Source of the DNA: Chaetoceros tenuissimus
Lineage: Eukaryota > Bacillariophyta > Thalassiosirophyceae > Chaetocerotales > Chaetocerotaceae
Length of the DNA stretch: 64,000 nucleotides
Assembly (NCBI GenBank): GCA_021927905.1
Contig: BLLK01000022.1
Location: 3,534,001-3,598,000 of the forward strand
Direction of reading: 5' to 3'
Position 1 is the stretch's first letter, and every line of letters begins with the position of its first letter. The notes below the pieces were generated by a model, which had not been told where the DNA came from, searched no databases, and worked only from the letters and a program-made list of their open reading frames with translations. This document shows, one piece after another, positions 41,038 to 50,653 of the stretch. Made by a program: the position numbers and the translations under genes.

Positions 41038-41511
41038 TTACACTTCGTCAGGGTTGAAAATGACAGCATTGCATCCACAAGATTCTGCACCAACACGCTC
41101 ATGTAAATAATCTGCAACATAATTGCCAATATCCCATGCATTTACAAAAGCATCCTTGTCAAATTTCTTCCAATCTGCATATAAATCATCTGTAATTTCA
41201 GTCATGATGGACATGATTTCCGCTTCACCATTTTCTCTACAACGAATGTACGTTTGTTTGCAGACTTCACCCATCTGTACGTGCACTTCTTGAGTCATCC
41301 ATTCTCTGTCTAACCAGCCAGCAACAGATTTAGAAAGTCTTGTGCCTTCAGCTTCATGGTCATCCAAGTCTGCTACGTTCATAACTTCAATTGCGTTGAG
41401 ACATGTTGATCTAGGTTGAACGCATTTTGATGGTAGTACAGCAAAAGCAGCGACATCTTTCACTAAAGAAAGGAATAATATGACCGAGGAAGCTATTGTA
41501 ACAAGGTTCAT
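41038..41511 (-). CDS. Conserved plastid-targeted protein of unknown function
   Basis: I choose the ATG at 41511 over an open-frame Met at 41655 because it begins a clean signal peptide (MNLVTIASSVILFLSLVKDV) followed by the AAF-A plastid cleavage motif. This gives 157 residues. The mature part is acidic and helical: DREWMTQEVHVQMGEVCKQT, a second helix, and a C-terminal VGAESCGCNAVIF with a CxC. No catalytic motif is recognised. It lies between two other plastid-protein genes, convergent with the first and divergent from the bilin reductase. Confidence 0.65.
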   Translation of the reverse strand: MNLVTIASSVILFLSLVKDVAAFAVLPSKCVQPRSTCLNAIEVMNVADLDDHEAEGTRLSKSVAGWLDREWMTQEVHVQMGEVCKQTYIRCRENGEAEIMSIMTEITDDLYADWKKFDKDAFVNAWDIGNYVADYLHERVGAESCGCNAVIFNPDEV

Positions 41512-41894
41512 GGTGAATTCAATACTCAATTGATATTTAATATGCTTCTTCAATAGCAACACAGTATCACGTCTATCTAAAGAAGAAGAAGAAAAAGTGA
41601 CGCGGAAAAGCACGCAATCGATAATGACGATGATAACTAGCTGGATACAACACAACTAATTGGCTCGAAACTAAATGAATCATGTTCAAAGCCAGGAAAA
41701 ATCCTTTCTAGCCTTTTGCATTTACACTTTACACCACACATCTATTAGAAGCTATTGAAGATACAAGATATATCTCTTTACTTACGAGTAGACCAACATT
41801 TCTGTACCTTCATTTGTATCGAAACTACAGACCTTCTCGTAGCAACTTCAGCAGTATTAAGCAGAAACTTCAGTGAAGAAAGTCTAAAACAAAA

Positions 41895-42899
41895 ATGAGA
41901 CAGTTGTATCTTTTCATGAAATTGGCTTTGTTCTTTCTAGCAAGCAAACAAGTGGAGGCTTTTGTAAATATTCCAACTTCAGTACGCATACAAACGTTGA
42001 ATCAATCTTCTACTTCGATAAGATTGTCCAGTAGCGATGAAGGGGGGACGTTTCGAGTCTTTGCTGAATATGCTTGGGAAAAACTACTTAATAGCGAATT
42101 AGGTTTATCGGAGGACAATATACCAGTCCCAAAAGATTTGGAAAAGAATACATCTGAGGCAAAAGGACCAGTGCCACCAGGAACAAAAATTGATATTGAA
42201 ATAAAAGCAGCAGCGCCAAGTGATGAAGAATCTCCATTGAGACTGGTAAGATATGCACTTTTGGAAACGCTGACACCTTCTGAATCTGGAATCAAGTCTA
42301 TTCCACAAGCTATACAAGTCTTGAACTTGGTCATGTTCCCTAATTCGAAATTACCCTTGCCTGTATTGGGTATGGACTTGGTGACTTTACCTGGAAATAA
42401 GAATTTGATTGCGATTGATTTTCAACCGACAGCTCCACCGACAGATGATGGAGAACAAAACTATGACAACATGTTTCCAAATTATTTAGAAAAGTATGAA
42501 GAAAGATTGAAAGAATTGCATGAACGTCATGTACAGAATCAACAGGATTTGCTTCCATTTGGGGGCGAAATTCCTCCGCAAGCAAAGAGATTTTTCTCTC
42601 CATATGCTCTTTGGACTCGTATTCAAGATGATGACGATAAATCGAGAGATGCATTCAGTATCATACAGACTGAAGTATTCAAAGCATATTGTGAATATTT
42701 TGATCTCTACTTGGAAATGATGACAGATTTGGCGGTTCAGAAGTTGGCTCTTGACGCAGAATATGATGTAAAGCAAGGTCATGTTGATTATCTTAATTAC
42801 AGAAGAGACTTTGACCCTGCAAGACCGATGTTGACACGATTATATGGTGAAGACTATGCTGAAGAAGTCATTTCAGATGTATTGTTCAAAGAATTGTAA
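41895..42899 (+). CDS. Ferredoxin-dependent bilin reductase (HY2/PebA/PcyA family), plastid
   Basis: 334 residues; the second Met (41916, MKLALFFLASKQVEAF) gives a tighter signal peptide with the plastid motif EAF-V, so the mature start is near residue 23. The domain runs to the end: PVLGMDLVTLPGNKNLIAIDF (usual 'P.LG.D.......v...D.qP' of FDBRs), FFSPYALWTRI (usual 'FS.w.l'), a helical bundle with YCEYFDLYLEM, and the C-terminal DPARPMLTRLYGEDYAEEVI, the hallmark 'DPAR..L.R.FG...AE..I' of the family. These enzymes reduce biliverdin to phytobilins with ferredoxin. Diatoms lack phycobilisomes, so the product may serve phytochrome or other use. The subtype is not resolved. Confidence 0.88.
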   Translation: MRQLYLFMKLALFFLASKQVEAFVNIPTSVRIQTLNQSSTSIRLSSSDEGGTFRVFAEYAWEKLLNSELGLSEDNIPVPKDLEKNTSEAKGPVPPGTKIDIEIKAAAPSDEESPLRLVRYALLETLTPSESGIKSIPQAIQVLNLVMFPNSKLPLPVLGMDLVTLPGNKNLIAIDFQPTAPPTDDGEQNYDNMFPNYLEKYEERLKELHERHVQNQQDLLPFGGEIPPQAKRFFSPYALWTRIQDDDDKSRDAFSIIQTEVFKAYCEYFDLYLEMMTDLAVQKLALDAEYDVKQGHVDYLNYRRDFDPARPMLTRLYGEDYAEEVISDVLFKEL

Positions 42900-43366
42900 G
42901 AAAGTGGTAAGATTTTGAGAGTAATTCCTTCCGTCGCAAAGGACAATTTCAATTGTATGAATCAATCGTGAAAAGTTGCGGAAAACCTTATTTATTCTAG
43001 TTTTATCATTAAATAAAAGCGAAAGCTTTCTCGCTTATTCAATCAATATGAATATTCAGAAGTTTATACTTTATTTACGTTTTTCTATGATAAAACGATG
43101 GAAACAAAATGATCTTTTCATAGTGGAACTACCCTCTCCTTCCCCTTTGTGTCACTTTCCAAATTCAAAATTTGACACGGAATGTACATACGCATTGCGT
43201 CTTTTTTGGCATCAACAACAAGAACATTCTTGGCAGAATGATGAGTGATAAAGGAAATAAAAGAAACTGCTTGGAGAGGCACAAGACCAATCCTTAACGA
43301 CCTATAATTTACGAGATTCAAATCCTTGAGTACATTATCGTTTATAATAGCACAGGATAAGAGAAT
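42900..43366. other. Intergenic stretch without a recognised gene
   Basis: About 470 bases between the bilin reductase stop and the F-box/ankyrin start. No RNA gene or repeat seen. Confidence 0.45.
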
Positions 43367-45139
43367 ATGCATATGCAGTTGAGGAAGAAAAGAAAGATAC
43401 TCGAGCATGAAGTGCCATCTGCAACTTTGAAAGATATGCCACATGAAGTTATGAAGAATGTCTTTAGTTATGTTGGCAAAGGCAACTATTGTTTTGTTGC
43501 CCCAGTATCAAAAGACTTTTGTCATAACTACATCACTATGGATGTGATCGAAGATAAATATGAACACAAACTGGATATCTTTCAAGCAATGCAAAGAAAT
43601 GTGGTCACTACGGTAGAAGCTGCTTCAACTTCGTATCAGCTGGCTGAACATTGTTTTCTAAATGCAACAGATACATTTCAACAAAAACTATTTAGTGAAG
43701 CTATAATAAAGGGAAGGCAAGACATAGTAAGAATGGGATATGCTTTGGGAGTATGCATGGAAGGAAATTATGATAATGCTTTTGAGGAGATAGCAAAAAA
43801 GGGAGATTTGAGTATGTTGCTTCTACTAAAAGAGAAGGACCTTAAAATTTCATCTTATTTGGAGAAAATCATTAGAAACTCTGCATTCCATGGTCATTTG
43901 GATATCCTGCGATGGTTGCATCAAAGCAAAGAAAATCTTTCATCATGGCCGAGGACACTTTATGCGCAGGCTGCTGAAGGTGGAAATCAAGAAATTATTG
44001 AATGGGTTCAAGATGTTTTAAAATTGAAATTTAATAGAAAAGCATATGTTTGTGGTATCTTAAAGGGCAAACAAATGTCAGCGATAAAACGATTGAGAGG
44101 GCAATGGAACGAAGATTCTCTGCAAGATGCAGTACATTCTGGAGATATGGAAGTACTTCAATATCTTCTTTTAGATCATAGATGCCCACGCGACGATCCT
44201 CTAGCGTGTGCAGCTGCTGCTTCTTTAAAAGACCATCGGAAGTCATTGGAAATTTTAAAATTGTTGCGCGAACATGGAGTTCCATGGAATTCAGAAACTT
44301 TTGCAAGTGCAGCCAGATTTGGGAATCTTGAAGTCCTAGATTATTTAAAAGATAATGAATGTCCTTCAGACGAAGAGGCTCTTTATGCTGCAGTACAAAA
44401 TGGTGACGCTGCGATAATTCAAAGGTGCTTGCATTGTGGCTCCGATGAAAGAACTTGCAGCCTTGCTGTGACTCACCCAGCTCATGACAATGCACTGGAG
44501 GTACTAAAATTTCTCAGGCATCTCGAAGTAGATTGGGATGAGGATACGTGTGCAGAAGCTGCACTGCAAGGAAATCTAAAAGCATTGAATTGGGCTCTAG
44601 AACATGGATGCAATTGGAGTGAGGAAACTTTTAACAATGCCATCAAGTCCACTGACACAACAACTATAGAGTATTGCATTGACAATCATTGTCCTTATAA
44701 TGAACGCGAGGTGTATGCAAGTGCAGTTACTTGTAAGGATCCCATCACTGTGCTCAAACTTCTTCGGAAGAATGGTCTTCAATGGAATGAACACACTTGT
44801 GCAAAAACTGCAGCAGTTGGGAATCTGAAGCTTCTGCGCTGGTTAAGACTGAATGGATGTCCCTGGGACAAGAATACTTGCCATGCAGCCGTCTTTTATG
44901 AAAGATATGAGGTACTGGTTTATGCTCATGAAAATGGTTGCCCTTGGACGGCAACAACTTATGCATATTGTTTTGATGAACCTGAAGTGGATGACGAGGA
45001 TGATTACATAGTTCCAACTGAATACAAATGCTCAGGAGAAATCTTTGATTATCTCGAAGAACGTGGCTGTCCCAAACCAGATGATGATGATTGGGGTAGT
45101 ATTGATTTCGACTATGAGAATAACTATATACGAGATTAA
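43367..45139 (+). CDS. F-box-like and ankyrin-repeat protein
   Basis: 590 residues, single exon. Residues about 20-60 (LKDMPHEVMKNVFSYVGKGN, then VSKDFCHNY) form an F-box-like helix bundle. From about 120 to the end there are roughly twelve degenerate ankyrin repeats of the type 'A...G.LE.L.WL..NGCPW', for example FASAARFGNLEVLDYLKDN and CAEAALQGNLKALNWALEHG. Repeat ends GCNW/CPWD recur. This architecture is a large family in diatoms and giant viruses. By analogy the ankyrin part would bind a substrate for an SCF-type ligase; no target is known. The C-terminus is acidic. Confidence 0.8.
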   Translation: MHMQLRKKRKILEHEVPSATLKDMPHEVMKNVFSYVGKGNYCFVAPVSKDFCHNYITMDVIEDKYEHKLDIFQAMQRNVVTTVEAASTSYQLAEHCFLNATDTFQQKLFSEAIIKGRQDIVRMGYALGVCMEGNYDNAFEEIAKKGDLSMLLLLKEKDLKISSYLEKIIRNSAFHGHLDILRWLHQSKENLSSWPRTLYAQAAEGGNQEIIEWVQDVLKLKFNRKAYVCGILKGKQMSAIKRLRGQWNEDSLQDAVHSGDMEVLQYLLLDHRCPRDDPLACAAAASLKDHRKSLEILKLLREHGVPWNSETFASAARFGNLEVLDYLKDNECPSDEEALYAAVQNGDAAIIQRCLHCGSDERTCSLAVTHPAHDNALEVLKFLRHLEVDWDEDTCAEAALQGNLKALNWALEHGCNWSEETFNNAIKSTDTTTIEYCIDNHCPYNEREVYASAVTCKDPITVLKLLRKNGLQWNEHTCAKTAAVGNLKLLRWLRLNGCPWDKNTCHAAVFYERYEVLVYAHENGCPWTATTYAYCFDEPEVDDEDDYIVPTEYKCSGEIFDYLEERGCPKPDDDDWGSIDFDYENNYIRD

Positions 45140-45399
45140 ACTCTTTTCTGCAAAAAAGATAATGTAATTATTTTAAAAAACATACCTTAAAGTAGAAATA
45201 CCTGTAAGTATCGTTCTTCCAAAAAATATGACAAACACAGAAACGACGTTGTAGGACTCAAGTCATTCGAGTAAGTACGTACATAGGTAGGAACCAAACA
45301 ACTAAACGCTGAAAGCTGAAAGGTAGCTTGTTTGTTGAAATGAGTTTTCATAGCTTGTGTGTTCAGTCCAAGCGCATAAAAAAAATTGAAGGAAATACC

Positions 45400-46419
45400 A
45401 TGGCTTCCAAAATTGATAGAATCATCCACACCCTTAATGTGTTAAAAGAAGATGCTGAAGCAGTAACCTATCCCGTTGGTGTCTTGGAAAGATTGGGCGA
45501 TGTTTTGGAAGAAGCAATGATAGAGGCAACGGGTGATTTTCTTCATGATGAAATTGACGACGATATACATACTGTTGATCAAGTTGAAGCGATGCTAGAT
45601 CTTGTTCCAGAATCAACAGCACACACTAGACTGTATGAGGTAGATGGTTGTGCTGGAGAGAGTTGGGAATGTTATCCAGTACAGTCAGCCCTTTATGATT
45701 TCAAACATTGGCGTCCAAATACATGGGCAATGAAATTTATACCTATAATAGCACAAAAAGGATTAAGATATGGGCAGTTTGGCTTAGAAGAACTTAGAGG
45801 TGGAATATTGGCAAATGATGACTCTGATTATAATCTGTTGCAAATGTTATGTGCTCCCTTGGATGAGAGATTTGAATCCCAAGATTACGATGCACAATGC
45901 ACAGATGTATTGAGACAATTAAAGGATATGGGTCTATTCTTTAAGAAAGACGTGAGACGATATAAGCTTGCTGGTCGAATCCATGCTGGTAATAAAATGC
46001 GAGTATGGAATATGTTAGAATGGTATCCAGGACTGTTGAAAGAACGAGGAAACTATGAAGGTGATGCTTTGATCAATTACATGACTAGACTTCGTAGTGA
46101 TGGACTTTCAATATTGCAATTCGCCGACAAATTACAACCTTCTTCAGATCTCTGTCTGTTATTCTTCAAACATGAAGAGGATACGGAAGAAGACAGCCGT
46201 AATTTATTTGAATATTTGGTTGACACAGTCGGACGTGACGATGCAATAAAAGCAATTCTTGAAACAATGAGTTCAAGAAAGGACTACAAGTATTTCAAAC
46301 TGGATGCTGATACCAATTCATATCCATTTTTGGTGGCAGCTGAAAATTCAAATGTAGACATCACTTTTCATCTTCTTCGCGAAAACATTTCTGAAGTCTT
46401 GTCATTGGTCATGGTTTAA
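45400..46419 (+). CDS. Uncharacterised protein, possibly diatom-specific repeat family
   Basis: The ATG at 45400 (context ACCATGGC) is preferred to the in-frame Met at 45328, giving 339 residues. It starts with a helix (MASKIDRIIHTLNVLKEDAE) and continues with segments such as WAMKFIPIIAQKGLRYGQFG and a repeated 'LL.ML..PLDERF' type, spaced like irregular helical repeats. Near the end SYPFLVAAENSNVDITFHLL reads like a single ankyrin-type helix pair. There is no signal peptide. It follows the F-box/ankyrin gene in the same direction, about 260 bases away. Function is not recognised. Confidence 0.6.
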   Translation: MASKIDRIIHTLNVLKEDAEAVTYPVGVLERLGDVLEEAMIEATGDFLHDEIDDDIHTVDQVEAMLDLVPESTAHTRLYEVDGCAGESWECYPVQSALYDFKHWRPNTWAMKFIPIIAQKGLRYGQFGLEELRGGILANDDSDYNLLQMLCAPLDERFESQDYDAQCTDVLRQLKDMGLFFKKDVRRYKLAGRIHAGNKMRVWNMLEWYPGLLKERGNYEGDALINYMTRLRSDGLSILQFADKLQPSSDLCLLFFKHEEDTEEDSRNLFEYLVDTVGRDDAIKAILETMSSRKDYKYFKLDADTNSYPFLVAAENSNVDITFHLLRENISEVLSLVMV

Positions 46420-46699
46420 TATAGCTAGCTAGATACCTAGCTAATGAAGATCGATGAAAATTGGACGGACAGACGATAAGGGACTAAATCCAATGGCGTT
46501 GCATGTTTCATCTTTCCTTGCAAGTTCCACAGAAGCTTTGAGGTTTGGTACTCCAACTAACTCTCATCACTCACTTATATTTTTATTCATCGATTATGGC
46601 CGGAGCTGATACTCATACATAGCAAATCTATTTGAGATCGAGGAGTTGATAAATACCACACATATCTGCTACGCCAACTGAGTGATATTGTCCAAACAA

Positions 46700-47746
46700 A
46701 TGAAACACGCATCAGTAGTTATCATCTTTTTGTATTCCTTTATCTACGCTTGTGATGCTTTTGTCAGCACTCGTCATGGAATCAAATCTCCCTTTGTTGT
46801 GGGACTTAGGCAGTCAACACAAGACGTGGACACGGTGATACCACGAGATATTCTTGGCCCACCAGAACCTTTGAAGAATTTGCAAATAGGTCAAAAGATA
46901 GATGCATTTCGAAGGATTCTAGAGTCAAGTACATCCATGGAAAGGCTCGCAAATTTTACCATAGAACGAGTATCTTACACACCAGATGCTTTTGTAATGC
47001 ATAATTTCTTAACAGAGTCTGAATGTCTTGAGATTCAGAATTCTGCACGAAAGGCTGCCATGACACGTGCAGAAACTATTACTGAAAATGATACAAAGTC
47101 GAGAAAGAATTGTGAAGTTGCCTGGTTGCCATCATCTCGAAGTGAACAATCTCATCAACATTCTAATTTGATACCGAGTCTTGTGTCATCAGTTGCAAAT
47201 ATATTCCTTTCTCCAGCCGTACTATCAAATCCTTCCGCTGGAGTAGAAGACTTGCAAGTATTGAGATATGGTACTGGAGGAGAATTTGTTTTACATCATG
47301 ATGGAGAACCACGAACAATGACTGTCATTTATTATCTGAATGGTGTTGGAGGAACTTGGTTTCCTTTAGCTAGAACTAGCAATGATGTGAATGAAGACCC
47401 CTGTACAAATATGAATACATCTCAAATGGATGCATCATTTTACAAGACTAGGTCTCAGCCTCAAAATAAACAGTCTGCCTTAGACCTGGGGAAAGATTTT
47501 CAACCACGATCACATGGACTATTGGTAGAAGGAGGAAGAAGTAGCGAAGAGGATAGTCCAATAAATCAACATGTTGCTTCCATAAAGCAAGGTGATGCAT
47601 TAGTATTTTACAATTACTGTGATGATGGTTCGGGGCGCCTGAATTGGAGAGCGCTTCATGCCGGGTTACCAACTGCTGAAGAAGACGGAGAGAAATGGAT
47701 CGCCAACCATTGGTTCAGAGTAAATGATCTTACTGAAATTAGTTAG
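46700..47746 (+). CDS. 2-oxoglutarate/Fe(II) oxygenase, prolyl-4-hydroxylase type
   Basis: Start at 46700 (MKHASVVIIFLYSFIYACDAF), a signal peptide ending in an AF-type site; an in-frame Met at 46682 is possible. About 348 residues. The P4H core holds FLTESECLEIQ, VLRYGTGGEFVLHHDGEP with the iron ligands His and Asp (HHDGE), TVIYYLN and, after a long insert, QGDALVFYNY. A distal His in WRALHAGLPT and Lys in GEKWIANHWFR follow, the last corresponding to the 2-oxoglutarate-binding Lys. All ligands are present. The insert (about 225-295) between the strands is Ser/Gln-rich. Target proline residues are unknown; secretory pathway or plastid. Confidence 0.82.
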   Translation: MKHASVVIIFLYSFIYACDAFVSTRHGIKSPFVVGLRQSTQDVDTVIPRDILGPPEPLKNLQIGQKIDAFRRILESSTSMERLANFTIERVSYTPDAFVMHNFLTESECLEIQNSARKAAMTRAETITENDTKSRKNCEVAWLPSSRSEQSHQHSNLIPSLVSSVANIFLSPAVLSNPSAGVEDLQVLRYGTGGEFVLHHDGEPRTMTVIYYLNGVGGTWFPLARTSNDVNEDPCTNMNTSQMDASFYKTRSQPQNKQSALDLGKDFQPRSHGLLVEGGRSSEEDSPINQHVASIKQGDALVFYNYCDDGSGRLNWRALHAGLPTAEEDGEKWIANHWFRVNDLTEIS

Positions 47747-47897
47747 CACACATTTCTTTGAAGGATGTAAATGACTTGGCGAAGAACTCTTCGAGATTCA
47801 AAATGCTAGTGTAAGTATGAGTGTCAAATAAGTTAAAGATGCACTCGACGACAAAGCGAAAACTTGTTATTCATATCTACTACATGCAATTTTAATT

Positions 47898-49175
47898 CTA
47901 TTCACTTTTCACTCTATAAACCCCGCCTCTGCTCCTAACAAGTTTACCACATGGATCTTCTTTGTAAGAATCTAAAATACCATGTAATACCATTGGTTCT
48001 GCAACATTGACATCCAATTTTTCTTTTGATACAGGTAGTAGGTATTGTTGCAACCAAGACGCCATGTCGTATGAATGTTTCATCAATCTCGACCTCAAGT
48101 CGTTATATTTATCGTCGCAGATATCTAAAGCTTTTACAATTTCCAATGAATCGTAATCTATCTGGCGTTGGATTTCATCAATGTCATGAGGTATACTCTC
48201 AGCACCCATATAGTTTGCAAACTTATCCCAAAAATATTCCTTTCCTAATTCGGTCTCATCATAGATAAAAATTGGATTCCTGACATCAAAACTCTTCAAA
48301 TTGTCACCTCCATCTTCATCTGCAAATGCTAAAAGGTTCCTCTCCTCATCTGATAGACTTGTCTTCCCCAATTTTGCTATTCCTAAATGAAATCGTGTTG
48401 AATGCATGCAGAATGGCTGGTTCTCTTTACAGGAGCTGGAACAATTATTTCCAACACAAAGCTCTGTAAATGCATATGGGTTAGCACCTCTGTCAATTTT
48501 ATTTCTTTTTATCGCTTTATCCCAACGGGACTTAAACCAAAGCACTGGATGCTTGATTCCAATAACAAGCTTAGTCTTGGGTAAGTGCTTTGAGAGCTCC
48601 TTGATTTGTTTGAATGATTCTGAGTTCAGAGACATTATATTTTCACAATGTACTCCTTTGAACAATTTTTCATCTCCGTATTTTGATGGCCACGTCTGAT
48701 ATGCATTCGTCACCAAACTTTCCAGAGATGTGCAAGATTGTTCATCTGATAATGGCATCGGTGCTAGATTTGCCAAGCTCGTAGCAACGGACATAGTATT
48801 ATGTGAGAAACCAACTACTGCGAAATCTAGGATAGGTCCATCCTTGTCAGCGTCTATGATCAACGTATCCTCTTTGTTCTTTCTAAACCATGATCTATAA
48901 TGTTTCTTCCTGGACTTCATATATTTCAGATCAACTTTAGTCGCGGTGTTGTTCGATGACCAACTTACTTTTTTCTTCACCGTCTGAACATATGGCTCGA
49001 AGCTTGAGGAGTTTGATCCAAAGAGTATACCGATTGCGAATAGGATCACTAATAGTAAAGCTATTGCCACAGATTTATAAGTGTTTCTTGCTCGATGTTT
49101 GTATGGATTTCTCGTCTTTTTTCTTTCAGGCAGAATATAGACATTTGGTCTTTGATCCAATGCAATTCTTCCCAT
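47898..49175 (-). CDS. Type II membrane protein with sulfotransferase-like domain
   Basis: 425 residues. One transmembrane helix at about 35-53 (ALLLVILFAIGILFGS) after a basic N-terminus gives a type II topology, as in Golgi sulfotransferases. The lumenal domain begins ILDFAVVGFSHNTMSVATSL, in the place of the 5'-PAPS-binding 'VGxxKCGTTSL', and later has TKLVIGIKHPVLWFKSRWD, in the place of the 3'-phosphate motif 'RNPxxRxxS'. Several ligands differ, so activity is unsure. A Cys-rich loop (CVGNNCSSSCKENQPFC) follows. It is paralogous to the protein at 62247-64000: TKL.VGIKHP, FCMH..RFHLG and LGKTSLSDEER are shared. Confidence 0.65.
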   Translation of the reverse strand: MGRIALDQRPNVYILPERKKTRNPYKHRARNTYKSVAIALLLVILFAIGILFGSNSSSFEPYVQTVKKKVSWSSNNTATKVDLKYMKSRKKHYRSWFRKNKEDTLIIDADKDGPILDFAVVGFSHNTMSVATSLANLAPMPLSDEQSCTSLESLVTNAYQTWPSKYGDEKLFKGVHCENIMSLNSESFKQIKELSKHLPKTKLVIGIKHPVLWFKSRWDKAIKRNKIDRGANPYAFTELCVGNNCSSSCKENQPFCMHSTRFHLGIAKLGKTSLSDEERNLLAFADEDGGDNLKSFDVRNPIFIYDETELGKEYFWDKFANYMGAESIPHDIDEIQRQIDYDSLEIVKALDICDDKYNDLRSRLMKHSYDMASWLQQYLLPVSKEKLDVNVAEPMVLHGILDSYKEDPCGKLVRSRGGVYRVKSE

Positions 49176-49813
49176 GGCTGTGATGGAAGAAGCAAAGTAA
49201 CGAATGCGTTCTAAATTTTAATGGTGATAATGGACTTTCCAGGGTCGCTGGTTTGAATTGATTGTAATACAATGGAGAGATATCACAGCAGCTAGCACAT
49301 GCTCATAGTAAGATAAAAAGAAGCGAAGCCAAGCGAAGCGTTACATTTATTAGGCTTCTCAGTGATGAGTCGAATTAGCTAAGTCGTGCGTACCTATATC
49401 TGACTAAGATGCAAATTAGTCATACAAAGGCGGATTGTAGCCAAACTTCGTAAAAAGGTAAGATGACATAATCAAATATAATATTTCGTGGTCTATTTCA
49501 AACAGAATGAAATAATTGCTAACCTCACGAGCCCAAAACACCGATATTGTGTCTAATCTAAGGATTACAAACTCATTGTTATATGGTATGTATAATAAAT
49601 ACACTTATTTTTAGTTTTCCTCCTTCCGTGATTATAATTTTGCTGTTCCTATTCATTTTTAAAACTCGTACACCTTACATAATTATACTTACGTTACGAG
49701 TAACTCTGAACTTTCTGTCAATCCACCAACACATTTTTGTAACCATCAGTTTTGATTATCCAACCTCAGTTCTTTGTATGAATGAAACTGATTCTTTTAA
49801 AATTGATTAATTC
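49176..49813. other. Intergenic stretch without a recognised gene
   Basis: About 640 AT-rich bases. Short hydrophobic open frames exist on both strands but none has a credible start context or family. Confidence 0.4.
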
Positions 49814-50272
49814 TTAGTTCTTCCAAACCAAATAGTTATTGATACTCAATTCGAATTGCGGACTTTTTAATTCAACTTTCAATTTTTCCTCAATTGAATC
49901 AACACTGATTTTCTTACTAGCATCCTTTTTATCAATATCATCAGCAACAATTGAAACTGAAGTTGTATGACAACCAGTACTGGAGTCGGGAACACAACTT
50001 TGAATTGAGAATTTTACATCTTTGCAAATAATGTTTTTAAGTGCATCCTCGACAGCTTTGCAATTGCAAATACCTGTAACATCCACAGAAGCAGTAGCGC
50101 TGTAATCGCCATCCTTGATTCCAATGCATCCACTTGCAGAGATAACTTTCGACTTCTTGAGGCCACGACGAATCATCGGGTGATCCAGTGAATTGACAGG
50201 TGTAGATACATCTTAAGCAGCAGCAGCTCCACAGAGAAGTAGGATAAGACAATGACCAAATACAGATTTCAT
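49814..50272 (-). pseudogene. Small secreted protein gene with an in-frame stop after the signal peptide
   Basis: From ATG at 50272 the frame reads a signal peptide (MKSVFGHCLILLLCGAAAA), then TAA (50215-50213), then continues in the same frame through DVSTPVNSLDHPMIRRG to a stop at 49814. The second part contains six Cys (SGCIGIKDGDY, ICNCKAVEDAL, CKDVKFSIQSC, TGC) and acidic/Lys repeats, like a small disulfide-bonded secreted domain I do not recognise. A single substitution explains the stop. Alternatives are a downstream start (ATG at 50176, no signal peptide), or a sequencing error. Confidence 0.55.
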
Positions 50273-50653
50273 AGTCGTGAATATATTTCTGTTTCTTTGG
50301 GAATGATAAGAGAAGCACTCTTACATTAATAAGATGGGTCCTTCTGAAGACAAAAGTAGAGGAAAAAGAAAATTCTCAAAGGTGCGCAATGATGGGTCAA
50401 GTGTCATTGGAAACCTTTCGCGCACCTTAACAACGTGTTCAATTTAGGGCTCTTAACTTTTCCCAACAATCATACTTAGGCAATATGAGAGATAGGTATT
50501 TTAGAATTTAGTATGCGTCGTAGAAAAAATACAAACGAGGAATAGATACAACTTTCCATACTACTCCTACTACTAAAAAGTGTCTTCGTGTAGCTAGCTG
50601 TAGCTGGATATGCTCTTATCCTCTATATATTTTAGAAAGACTGAATCACGTTT
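50273..50653. other. Intergenic stretch without a recognised gene
   Basis: About 380 bases. Contains GCGCAATGATG and CTTTCGCGCACC as a loose inverted pair near 50380-50425 but nothing I can name. Confidence 0.35.
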
